DNA from: Notospermus geniculatus
Taxonomy: Eukaryota > Nemertea > Pilidiophora > Heteronemertea > Lineidae
Reading direction: 5' to 3'
Length of the DNA stretch: 64,000 nt
NCBI GenBank assembly: GCA_002633025.1
Contig: NMRB01000138.1
Span: forward strand, 107,824-171,823
Of the stretch, positions 49,501-61,500 are shown one piece after another. Both the position numbers and the translations under genes were made by a program. Position 1 is the first letter of the stretch. The number at the start of each line of letters is the position of its first letter. The notes beneath the pieces were generated by a model. The model had not been told where the DNA came from, made no database searches, and saw only the letters and a program-made list of their open reading frames with translations.

Positions 49501-52500
49501 TCAATATTGTGTGACAGCCTTGGGGTAGGAGCGACACGACGGAGGTATTTTTAGCACGATGAAAATATTTCTGTCTTGCTAACAAAAAGATGGAACATCG
49601 TTCCTCCAGGATTATTCTGGGTACTAGAACTTCACCCACAGCCATTGGCCTGTAACAATGCGCCTCTCCATGTTTTATAGTTTTCTCGATAAGTCCCTCG
49701 TTGTGCCAACTGCTGGACTAATTTAAAATCAGGGAGTTCTTGATCAGCAGTTATACCATACCATTAACTTGTCTTATCAAAAAAATGCTGCCTGCTGCAC
49801 TCACAGTCTCCGCAGTGTGCATCAGGCGCGGATCCAATGTGGGCACACTGGCGCACACCTCCCCTTTCGGCCCAAAAATCTGTAAAATCGACCGTGAAAT
49901 TATGAAATTTGGAGCAAATCATTGAAATTCACCGCAGATTTCAATGTTTCTAAAATAGTGTGCTCCCTCTTCCCAAAATCCTGGATATACCCCTGTCCAT
50001 CATTCTCATACCAACTGAAACTGGAAGTTGGCAGCCATTTTATTCGTCGCTTGCGTGACAAATACCGATAGCGACATGTTGAGGATGTTCATGATGGCTT
50101 CCGTCAATCTCACTAATGCCTAATCATTCGATAATACGTATGGTATCATCCGACGATGATTTCAGTCTTACTTGACCAAGAATGAATACAGAATATATAC
50201 TACGACATACGCTATGAAAGCTTTTCTTAGCGTGGAATGAAGTGCAGGTGTTGCCAGGAGCAGCAACATACATCTGCCACTTTTTCACCTTCTCGGCCGA
50301 GGAGTTCATTTGCTTGGCCAATATTGACAGTCTGGGACCAACATGAGGAAATCGGCAGGCAATATCGGCATCGAATGAGTATTTACTTTATAAGCAGCCC
50401 TCAAACAACCATGTTAACACTTCTGTGATTGGGTGAGGCTTGAGAAAATTAGAACTTAGAACACCAATACTTAAGCTATGGTACATATGGAGGAGCTGTG
50501 TTTGGTATGTTGTTCATGTCCCCAGCTGATCCATTGTTCAATCACATCAGTAAGTCACTCAATCAGCAAATCAATCAATCAATGTCAGTCAATCAACCAA
50601 TCAATTTCATACAATCAATTAAATCAATCAATAGACGATATCACTCCAAAAGAGTGCAGCACCTGACGGGTCCAGCGTCATGACGTCCCGCACGTCATTT
50701 CATGATGTCTTGAGGCAGAGACGAAAAAAAATCAAATTGTTTCCCGACGTCACGATCGCTGAAACAACCGGAATTTTTTCGAGTCAGGTCATGGTGTTCA
50801 GAAATGATGTGCCGGGACATCATGATGCTGGACCCGTCAGGTGCTGCACTCTTTTGGAGTGATAGAGTCTATTGATAGACCAATCAATCAATCAATTTAA
50901 AATCAGTTAGTCAGAAATAATCAATCAGCCAGGTGGTCAGTCAATCAATCCACCAATCAAGTAATCAATCATATAGAATGCTTTCATTCTTTCTGAGCAA
51001 GTTTTGTCGACGACACAAGTTGAGCCTTCTCCCTTTGATCGTGTCTCCAAGTGCCGCAGAGAGACAGCTAAGAGTACAAATAGGATTGGCTTGTCTCGGG
51101 AGGCTGGGACTCAGTCGTAATCTAAAATTTGCACATTTCCTGACGCTTTTCTTTGTAATCTTACATGTAGCTGTATCCTTCAGAGTCTGGAGTAATTAGC
51201 TTTCTAACCTAACGATGGATGAATTACAGGGGGCTCGAGGGAGGAGGAGAGGAGGTTGTAAGGGATGATAAGGTCATGGAATAAGGGATGGGTCTGGTGA
51301 TTGGTGGAACGCAGTCTGATAAAGGGCATCTTGGTTTCAATTACTCCCACTCTCCTGGGAGCGAAGTCCAAGGGTGAAGTGACTGTACCATAGGCCTTTT
51401 GATGTCAAGATTGGCCAAGGACTGATGTCAAGATTGGCCAAGGTCTGCTGATGAAAATTCCTCTGAAACCTTCATTTGTGGGCAATAATTATAATAATAT
51501 GTTCTGGCCAGGAATTTTTCCAAACAGGGTGGGATGACTGCATTTTCCTATGACTTTAAGGCCCTGGATTTTCAAACAGGGTGGGAGTGAAATTCAAACA
51601 GGGCTGGTGTAATAGAAAATGTATTGCAAGTTACATTTTGAAAAAGGGTGGTAAAAATTTGAACAGGCTGGTGAAATGACCTCTGAATTTTGAACAGGGT
51701 GGTACCGCCCTGTTTAAAAAGCCTGGCGAGAACACTGAATATGAAGCTTTTAGATTGCACTGTAATACAGTCTCAAAGTGCTTCACATCATTACCCCAAT
51801 CTCTCAAGAAACCTTTCTGGGGAACTCAAGGATCGGCTCATTCAGAGAGCACATCACTTGATCCTATCAGACTAGTTGAGTGCACAAAGTGGAGACTGGG
51901 TCGGGAATCAAACCCAAGACCTCCTGGTCTCAAGTCTCATGCTCTTCACCACTGTGCCACTGCGCTCCCTAAAGATAGAACTCAGAGTTGGACTGAGTCC
52001 ACCAACTCGGACTTTGTTGATAAGCCAACACAACCGGTACCGACACACACCATTGTCGGTCTTTAGGTTGTGAAATTGCTGTCTCGTGACGCACAATCAT
52101 GTCTCAAAACATCGTCGAACGAGTTGTTATCGGGTATATAGCATACCAATGTTTAGAGGATGATTGATTCATGCCCGAGTTGGGAAAATTGAGTCATTAT
52201 TGAACGTTTGATGAATGCCGTCGGACGTGCCGTGAAGATAAGATGAAGTGATCGGTTATCCTTGTAAGTAAGCAGTTGAATGCTGGCGCAGAATTACGCA
52301 GCCAAAAATAGGTTTACTAAATGAAGTGTGTTGGTATGTATACCGTGACTAAAGTGATGCCAACATGAGTGAAGAGATTTCTGGCATCCATTGAGTCTGA
52401 TATTGGCTACGAAAGTGCCAAGTGGTACCATGGGGTACCACGGAAATTCTGTGGTGACCACGAGTTGCCACAAGTTGCCGAAAATCAAACATGTTTGATT

Positions 52501-55500
52501 TCTCACCACGAAAATTGCTCCTAGTTACCAGTTGTGGTGATGCGTGGCCATCAGCAGCACACGAGACCACTAAGTGGTGACGACTGCTGTAAACCGGCAA
52601 CCGCCACAAAAATTGCCGACCACGAAAATTGCCTGAACGAACAACGAAAGTGGTGACGTGTGCTGCAGGCTTTATTGAAAGACTACAATCCTTAGCCAGC
52701 AAGTGCCTTTGACATTTACCGACCTCAGTGTCTTCGGCTATGAAAGTGGTGCCATGGCCTACCCACACATTTCATTCCTAGACAGTAATTCTTAATCCTG
52801 TGGTGACCTCAGACATTTTCAGAACTCCCTGGTAGAAGGGGTACACGTACTTTTACTTTTATTCACAACCCCACATGTTGGGATTAACAAGTACCGTGGA
52901 GATAATGGCCGAAGATTCCACGGTTCCATCCCGAATAATCATCTCTGTTTTTCGTATGCATACGATAGCCAGGGGACGAGTCGTTCGTATGTAAAGAGTG
53001 GGGAATATTCTGAAGAAGAGTCTCGTTAGCTGATGGTCTGTGTTTGGGGAATAGAATTGTTTCAGGGAGGGGCGGGGATGAAAGACGTTTGGGTTAGGCA
53101 AGTTCGTTATTGTCTTCAGCTGTTTTCTCATGACAAACAATATACCGAATCCTTGACGTCATATCGGAAAGAATGGTTAGCAGGTTGTTGCCAATGCTGT
53201 CGTGGTCATTAAAGAAATACATGTAGCGAACCTCAGAGGTGACAGGCTCTGGTCCAAAACAACAGGAGCAGAAACATCTGAATTTCTGTTGGTTGATGTG
53301 AAAACTAATCAACTGGGAGGAGTCTTCGTCTCAAAATGACTGCGGCACCTTAACATTTGATTCATGATAAGCGATGCACCCGGAACTTCCGTTCGTTGAC
53401 TCACTAGCCATTCTCTTTGTAAAAAGACTTCAAAACCACCGTAATTGCTGTTCTGTGCTGCTCTGCCCGTTCGCCTACGGTGTGTTCTATTCTGAATGCA
53501 AATTCCCACCAGTCGTTTTATCGCTGAGGTTGTGGACAGCATTCTGATGGTTTCGTTCGTTTGATGGTCTCAGATGTGTGTGGGGAGGTTCTGGGATGGT
53601 TGGATTGGATACAGCAGCTGAACAACATTTGGTGCGAAAAAAACAGGTCTACTAGAGCAGGAATGAAATCTGGTGACGTTTGCTGACCCAGGGGCAGCGA
53701 AGGATCCAGCGTAAGACAGTGAACCAAAAGTCTCCCTGCCTCAAAACCCCATCAACTCATCCAGGATCAAAGACCTGGTAAACCAATCTTCCGTTTTGTC
53801 TAATGCAGGCTAACCACACAAGACCTTGCAACCTTCTGCTGCTTGTGACCGGATCTGCACAGCATGCCACAGCAATTATTTAGCGTCTTAGAAGCGGTAA
53901 ACGCTCCGTCATTCACAAATGAGTTGCTTGCACCTTGGCCAGAGAAATCGATAACGCGGTCTCCCCAGCACGACCGCGCCATGATGCATGTCATCTTATC
54001 TTAATAACATCACGGGCAAATGTGATCTCTACAAAGAAGAAACGCTCATCAAATGAAATTTGTAGAAGAGTTGTGGTGGTGGGTTGGAAGCTGTGGAGTT
54101 GATTCTGAAGGTATAGATGGATATTCAATGACGTCATCACCCGATGTAAACATGCTGCGTGCGCAAACTGGCGCCCTGTTCCACCAATGACGTTACGTCA
54201 TTTGATGTGCGCACGCAAACTGGCGCTGTTGATGACGTCATTTTGTATACAAAAACAGCAGAATGCAACCCGTCTATCACGGGGAGGGGGTTGATTCTTG
54301 AGGGACCTGGTGTTCCTGTGGGTCCAATGCCTCATGGCGTCTTGAAGCTGAGCTCCGACCACCTTCTACAAACCTCCAGCTCCCTTCCTATCCCCCTTAG
54401 ATCCGTCTGATGTCTGAAGGTGTCACAATGGAAAGGGTTGGTTACCCAAGGACCCAGTGTCTCTCTGGGGTACTTCTGCCGATGTTCCAAGGCCTGATGG
54501 TTCCTTGAAGCTCAGCCTAAGGCCACCTTCTACAAACCGCCAGGTCCACCTTGGCTCGTCTGATATCTGAAGGTATCACAATGGAAAGGGTTGGTTACCC
54601 AGGGACCCAGTGTCTCTCTGGGGTACTTCTGCTGATGTTCCAAGGCTGGTTCCTTGAAGTTCAGCCTAAGGCCACCTTCTACGAACCGCCAGCTCCCGTT
54701 GCAACCACATCAGATCCACACTGAAGGTATTGCTTGGGAAGGCAGTTGGTTCCAACCCCAGGAACCCAAAATCACTCTTGGATGCTTTCGTCATTGGTCC
54801 ATTGTCCAGTGGCTTCTTGAAGCACAGCCTACAGCCACATTCTTCGAATCTCCAAGTCCCTTCTTTCTCATCTGCGTAGATCCGCCCAACTGACTCCAAG
54901 CCATCCATCCTTGAGACCAACCAATCCACCTATGATATCCTCCAAGTTTCCTCTCCTGTCGGCCTACTCGTACATTACTTCCATCTTTGTCTGCCTTGAT
55001 ACCAACACTGGACACCCACACCGTCTTTGACCAGCATTTTGTGAACTCGTATCTTTCATCCTTGTCTGGCTTCAAGCCGTACCTGTCTGACTTGTATACT
55101 TCCCGTCTCAGATTATCTTCTGTTCCTTCGGCTTTTGTCCATCAGTCACCTCCTCATGTTGCTCCAATATGTACCAATAATCACCTTTGGTCGTATCCGT
55201 GTTACCTTTAGGCCAATCCAGCCACCTACTCAAAACACTAGTCAATTCTAACAATATCAGTAGTCGTTGTCCGTCTAAGGCTGGTGATATCCACCTCTTC
55301 GAAATCTCTTGTGTTCCTATAAGTAATCGGCCGTGATAAATCAATATAATCGTACCGGGGTACATGTCCAGTTTGGGTCTCGTCCTTAGACATCATTATT
55401 GTCAGAGAAATCCGTCTGCCAAGTGGGAAACAATTCATGTTATTTGATTGAGGGCCGGTGATTGCAGAAGATTGTCTGTTGGCAACGAGGTTTCTCCTGT

Positions 55501-58500
55501 CGTGAAGGGGCAAAAGACGAGCTGTGCAAGAGACAGAAGATTGCCGAAGTTTGCCTTGTGACTTGAAAACTTCTTCTAGTCTCAAGGGGCAAAGATGTAG
55601 CACGTATCGTGCTACAGCTCTGAGTGTTGCACGTTCTAGCTGTCAGTGTGACAAGGTAGTTGTCAAGCCGTAGACTCATCCGCTAAGGTACTGTCACACT
55701 GAGCTAGTTCTCAAAACGCCCTGTCCCGATCTAAAAAAATCGTAAAACGGGCTAGAACGTGTAATGTTGGCCAAATAATGTCTCGAAGTGCTGGAGCACC
55801 CTTCCCATCCGAGCCCGTCCATGAAGTTCGTAAAATAAAAGACTGTAAAAAGTTGCCACTACGTCCACTCTGTTCGCACACAGTTTGAGCCCGTTCTGCA
55901 ACATTTTCAAGAACGTACTGAAAACTAGCTCACTGTGATTGAGGCATTAAATGGCAATAGTTCTGCCTACAGACAACTTTGGCAAGAGAACATCTCCCAG
56001 TCTCAAGGGGACAAGACGAAGCACGTATGGTGCTACAGCTACAGCTCTGAGAGTTGCACATCCCAGCTGTGAGCATGAAAGGGTTGTTGTCAAGCCCAGT
56101 TCTTTGCTTCCTAAGGGGTGGAACGGTGACCTGCTACGTACCCCTGTACTCTGAGAGTTCTAGCTGTCAGTGTGAAAGGACTTTTGTCAAGCCACAGCGT
56201 CGTTGTCCCTTAAATGGCAATAGTTTTGCCTGCAGACAACTCCCAGAACCCCATGTTTTCCCCTTCAAGCTACAAGATTGTGACAACATCATATCATCCA
56301 AGAATCTCCATACAGAACGAAAGGAAAAAAGAAAATAAATTGGAAAATTCGATTCACATAATCTGTTTTCGGCGTAGCTTGCCCATGATTTACCGGCTAA
56401 TACAGAATCGATGTTTATCTTGTCTTTGACCCACGGGATTGGATCAATGGCGAATACAATTTCATCATTATCAAAGTGTACCGTGCCTGTTACTAGCTGA
56501 TGAAGTGACGCTTCCCACACGGCGGTGGTTGGAGGTGTTGGGTTGCGGATGGCTGCGGATCCGGTGGTTTGAAAGTGGAATCAACACCACGTGCACCTCT
56601 GGGGTTGTGGGTTTGAGTCCTAGCCTGACTTGCTCTCCTTGTGAGAGAGACAAGAGGGCAACATTCTTAGGCCAAGCTGGCATGATAATATGTGTGGCGG
56701 TCTGGGAAAACCCGTCGGAAGTCACTGAATGATCAACAAGGGTTGTTAGATTGCCTGTGCATTGATCTGCTACTGTTTACCTGTTACGTAGTACATTTCA
56801 GCCACTGAAATATGCAGGTTCACTGAGGCCAGAAACACTTTCCTCAAACGTGACAACCGACGGTTTTCCTAGACCGCCTCACATATTCATGTAAACCCAC
56901 TAAAGAGGACAAGAAACATATCTTCTTGTTCCTCGGCCTAACTTTTTATGAAATGTTAATCAACCTCCTTGAGATATTTCATCATGTTTACCCAAACTAA
57001 TTAGTTCGTTCCACGAGTCAATAAGACTCCTTATACTTGCAAAAATATGGTCTGCAGACGTCCCCTGAATGAGTCTTTGTTACGACTCAAAGGATCTTGA
57101 ATAAGTTCGGTCGTTTTAGACGATATTTCTTTCAAGGGGGAAGTTGACATTGTAACCAACGTCCTAACCACTCGGGTTTGTTTAGAACAGCAGGATTATG
57201 TCAATATCGTTGATGTCTCGTCTGATATCGGGTGACATTTCCAAGTCCGCTTCCACCCAGCTCTAGATCATCAACAAATAGAACGTTCCCCAACAGAAGT
57301 TAATGGCTGTTGTTTTTCTTTTCTTCCAGGTTTTATCCCCAGCCCTCCGTGCCATCTGAATGCGACCTCCATATCGCCACTCAAAATCATCGTCACGTGG
57401 CAACGGCCTATCAATGTCAGTTTACGATTCATCAAAGGATATACTATGTATTACTACAGGTCAAAGTTCAAGGACAAAGGTGAGTAGCTTCTCCAAGGTG
57501 AAGGTCAGACTTCAAGATCAAGGTCGAAGTGTGTTTTTGGTGATGAGGCGGTGACTATGTCATCCAAAATGAAGAATTTTTGAAAATGATCGTCATGAAT
57601 GTTAGGATTTTGAAATGCCCTGTCAATAGCAATATATCCCGACAGTTCCACCTTTTTGTTCTGCCCCTCCTGGCGCCACCTAGCAGCAGGGGCCACTTAC
57701 CGCGTGGTGTTTTCGGTTCCCTTTGATCTCTCCTTCTCACAATGGAACACAGATCCTGCTACAAAATGCATCGATTAACTGCCATGCTTTCTGAGTATAT
57801 GGCCGATAATCCACACCACAAATCATTCTAATGGGTTCTCTCTTGACGGCTACATGACTCATACTGTCATGGATTGGAGGCTGGTTACTTAAAGGGTATG
57901 TCCTGACTGCTACGCTGAGGTCCATGAGACTGCCAGGCAGAGGACCTAACGTCCAGACTGCCAGGCTGAGGACTTGAACAAAATGTCCAGACTGCCAGGC
58001 TGAGGACTTGAACAAAATGTCCAGACTGCCAGGCTGAGGACTTGAATGAAATGTCCACACTACCAGGCTGAGGACTTGAACGAAATGTCCAGACTGCCAG
58101 GCTGAGGACTTGAACGAAATGTCCACACTACCAGGCTGAGGACTTGAACGAAATGTCCAGACTGCCAGGCTGAGGACTTGAACGAAATGTCCAGATTGCC
58201 AGACTGAGGACTTGAACAGAATGTCCAGACTGCCAAGCTGAAGACTTGAATGAAATGTCCAGACTGCCAGGCTGAGGACTCGAAGGAAATGTCCAGACTG
58301 CCAGGCTGAGGACTTGAACGAAATGTCCAGACTGCCAGGCTGAGGACTCGAAGGAAATGTCCAGACTATGGTGGTGTGACGGTGGTGTTTGTTTTAACAG
58401 CGGACTGCGACCATCCTCTGCCACAAAACACAGAAACACAACTCAGCTTTTACTAATCATAACATGCTACATGATGTTAATTTTTTGTCCAAGCCTCTTC

Positions 58501-61500
58501 TTTATGACGTAGCTCGTGGAGCTGATATCCATTGCCAACATCCAGACACCGAAGTCTTGTCATTTTCCATTGATACCATCACTGTCTATTGTCCGTGGAA
58601 AATCGCGGTTCCAGCGTGATGGATAAAAAGACGTTGTGGAGAATGACAGAGGGATTATGGCCGTCATGTGAGGAATTGCCGTTTATGCCCCGGAGGTGTA
58701 ATTCACAGGATGTATCGGAATAAATGCATCTAAATGAGGCCTACATTAGATGAAGTGTCTCTTGTGGCCAGTAGGGACAGAAACGGAAACCTTCTTCCAT
58801 TGTTCTGTTTGGCCCACAGCAAGACTACATGTCAGGGTTTCCGCCAGGATTTTTTTCCAGGGTACGACCTGGGGGGGGGGGGAGAAAAAAAATTCAAAAA
58901 TTTTTTTTTTTCAAATTTGTTTTTTTCTGTTACTAATGGCCTCCAGAGTCATTTTTTACACTCCAGAATGCAAAATTAGTCTTCCTTCTGCATGAAAGTT
59001 GCATTTGAAATGTAACAAATTTAAGAAAAACATTACTGAAGTGATTTTTTCAGGGTACTATATCGTACCCTCAGATTTCTTTAGGGTACTATATTTGTAC
59101 CCAAAGTACCCTCTGGCGGGGACCCTGCATGTATATCCACAGAGCATTTCTTTGTAAACAAGGAGTGAAAAATATTGAGTTGGGATCCAAGTGCCAAATA
59201 TGGCATTCCTGGCTCTACAGACAATACAATGTATTGGGTTAATAAATGTAAATGTACAGCAGGAGGAAACCGGAGTGCCCGGAGAAAACCTGCACTGTCA
59301 AAGAAAGTTGTCTTCTCTATCACTTCAGGGGCGGATCCAGGATTTGGGAAAAGGGGGGGGCACCCTGTGCTACTAAACGTTGAAATCTGCAGTGAATTTC
59401 AAAGATTTGCCCCAAATTCCAGAATTTGACAGTCGATTTTACAGATTTGTTGGCCAAAAGGGGGTACGTACCCCTGTGTGCCCCCCTTGGATCCGCGCCT
59501 GCACATGAAGAATGGGTCCGACTGGGGATCAAACCCGCAACCTCAGAGGTGACAGGCACCGATGTTTCCACTGCCCCACTCTGACAGCCCCAACCAGAAA
59601 TCTCCATCTCTGTTTGCACACGGTCGTCACGAGCAGCGGGAAACGCTATACATTAATCGAATTTATTCCATTCGTTTGTTGAAAATATCCGAATGAACAT
59701 AACAAAAAAATAATTCCACCATCAATCATCGGGGAACGAGTCTCAAAGACCGATAAAATTACTCATTAAAACACCTACTGGGCCATTAATTACGAGAGCG
59801 TGGGGCGGGTATTGGTAATCTATCAAAGTGTCTGGGTCGGCAAACTAATTAGTGATCCCTCCATGGTCATGTTCAGAAGCAGATGGTGAATTTTTGACAA
59901 AGATGGCTTATTATCTGTCGAGATATTATCAGAAATCTGCCTCTTGGGGTTTGTCGTGGTGTCTGTGTGGAGCTATGAAGCCAGCATGTCTAGCTGTCCT
60001 GCCCTGTCTATTCTATACACAACCACAGGCACAGTCCTGGCTGAGTTTGTAAGCCTACTTATGAAGAGGGTGCCAAGAATGCAAGAATGTCAGCTATGGC
60101 TACAATAGGGCAAGTTGACAGGTCCCACCCTGGGGCCAGTACCTTGGGGCCGCAGAGGTGCAGTGGCTGAGCCTTAGACTAGAGACCGAGAGGTCATGGG
60201 TTCGATTCCCAGCCGAGTCGCCACTTTGTATTCTCACCTGGTCTGAAAGGATCAAGTGATATGTTGAATGAGCTCCTCAAGTTTCTTAGGAAGTTTTCTG
60301 GAGAGATTGGCGTATGTGAAGCACTTTGAAACTGTATTACATGTACAGTGAAAGGCGCTAGATAAAAGCTCTGTTGCCAAGCTTATTAAAAGCTTATTGC
60401 CAAGTTTCTGTTTTTCCACTCTTTTCAGGTCAACTTCCGAAGCCGATTCAACTGTTTAGCACGGCCACGTACCGTGACATCAAGACGCTGAACCCAGGAA
60501 CTAATTTCTCAATCTATCTTCTTGTCAATTTTACCAATAACGTCTCGTTAAGGTCGAACACGGTTTGGGTAATTACCGAAGGATATGGACCTGATAGAGG
60601 TACGTTAGGAACCTTTAATGCAACAGATTTTAACAGTTGATTCCTGTGACGATGTGGGTATGTCATCAGGGGCGGATCCAGGATCCAGGGGATCTAAGGA
60701 TGGTGGCTACAGGCCACTGTAAGGAAGGTTTGCCCCAAGGGGTCCCCTGCCATTCCTAGGAAGAATCGTTGGTTGCCAAGTGGGGGGAAGTGTCTGACTG
60801 GCCCCATTAGTTATTACGCTAGACCCTAAATTTTGACAACAGGCAACTTTTTCTACAGTTAATTTGAACCTGTGCATCATCCAACCTTTAACTTGTGTCT
60901 CTGATTTCGAAATTATCACTTCCAGCATGTGTTTGTGACCCAATGGGAGCCATCAACACATCCATATGCGACGCCATCACTGGACAATGTCCGTGTCAAG
61001 GGTTGTATGCAGGGAAGCGATGTGACACATGCCGGCCCGGCTACTATCGGTTCCCAAAATCCCCATGTGCGCCATGTCCTTGTAATCGGACTGTCTCTAC
61101 CGGTGTGTGCAGCGCAGGTACGTAAGGAAGAATTGTAGTGCTTTATACCTTGAGATATTAAGGCCTTTGGTCACTTCACATTTGGACTACCCCCCTCCCC
61201 CCCCGAGTCCTGGCCTGAGATAATTTGGGCTGTCAAAAAGTCGCCCACTCTATCACATGACAAATGGTTCCAACCAAGGATTGAACCCAGAACCTCAGAG
61301 GTGACAGTGTCAGTGTTTCCACTGCACCACTCATGATTTTGACAGAGGACATTTCCTTTCTTGCTTAGATCACAACCAAGTTCAATGCATGTGCCGTGGT
61401 GACAACATTGGGCCAAGGTGCGAAATATGTAAAAACGGTTACTTCGTCGAGAGGAACTCTGCATTATGTAAACTGTGTGTTTGCCATGGAAACGCTAAAT

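Larger units (their letters stand above)
46560..57329 (+). other. MEGF9-like intron 1 (10.8 kb)
   Basis: Phases of exons 1 and 2 match without an extra exon. Contains a 60-bp minisatellite, a CA microsatellite, several MITEs, SINEs and a 150-bp tandem repeat. Further small exons cannot be excluded. Confidence 0.6.
57480..60428 (+). other. MEGF9-like intron 2 (FN3 intradomain intron)
   Basis: Holds a 34-bp minisatellite, a CAGGGTTTCCGCC element, a SINE split by a CAGGGGCGGATCC element, and a family 1 SINE just before exon 3. Confidence 0.75.

Noticed and set aside
57737-58439. Two long minus-strand open frames (129 and 103 codons) of Ser/Gln/Pro-rich sequence
   Set aside because: They are read through a 34-bp minisatellite, which cycles through all frames without stops. 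No start context, splice logic or domain.
60146-60222. Apparent tRNA gene with A- and B-box-like segments
   Set aside because: The sequence continues into a body and tail shared with an inverted copy at 51741-51970, so it is the head of a SINE; I could not fold a proper cloverleaf with a conserved anticodon arm.
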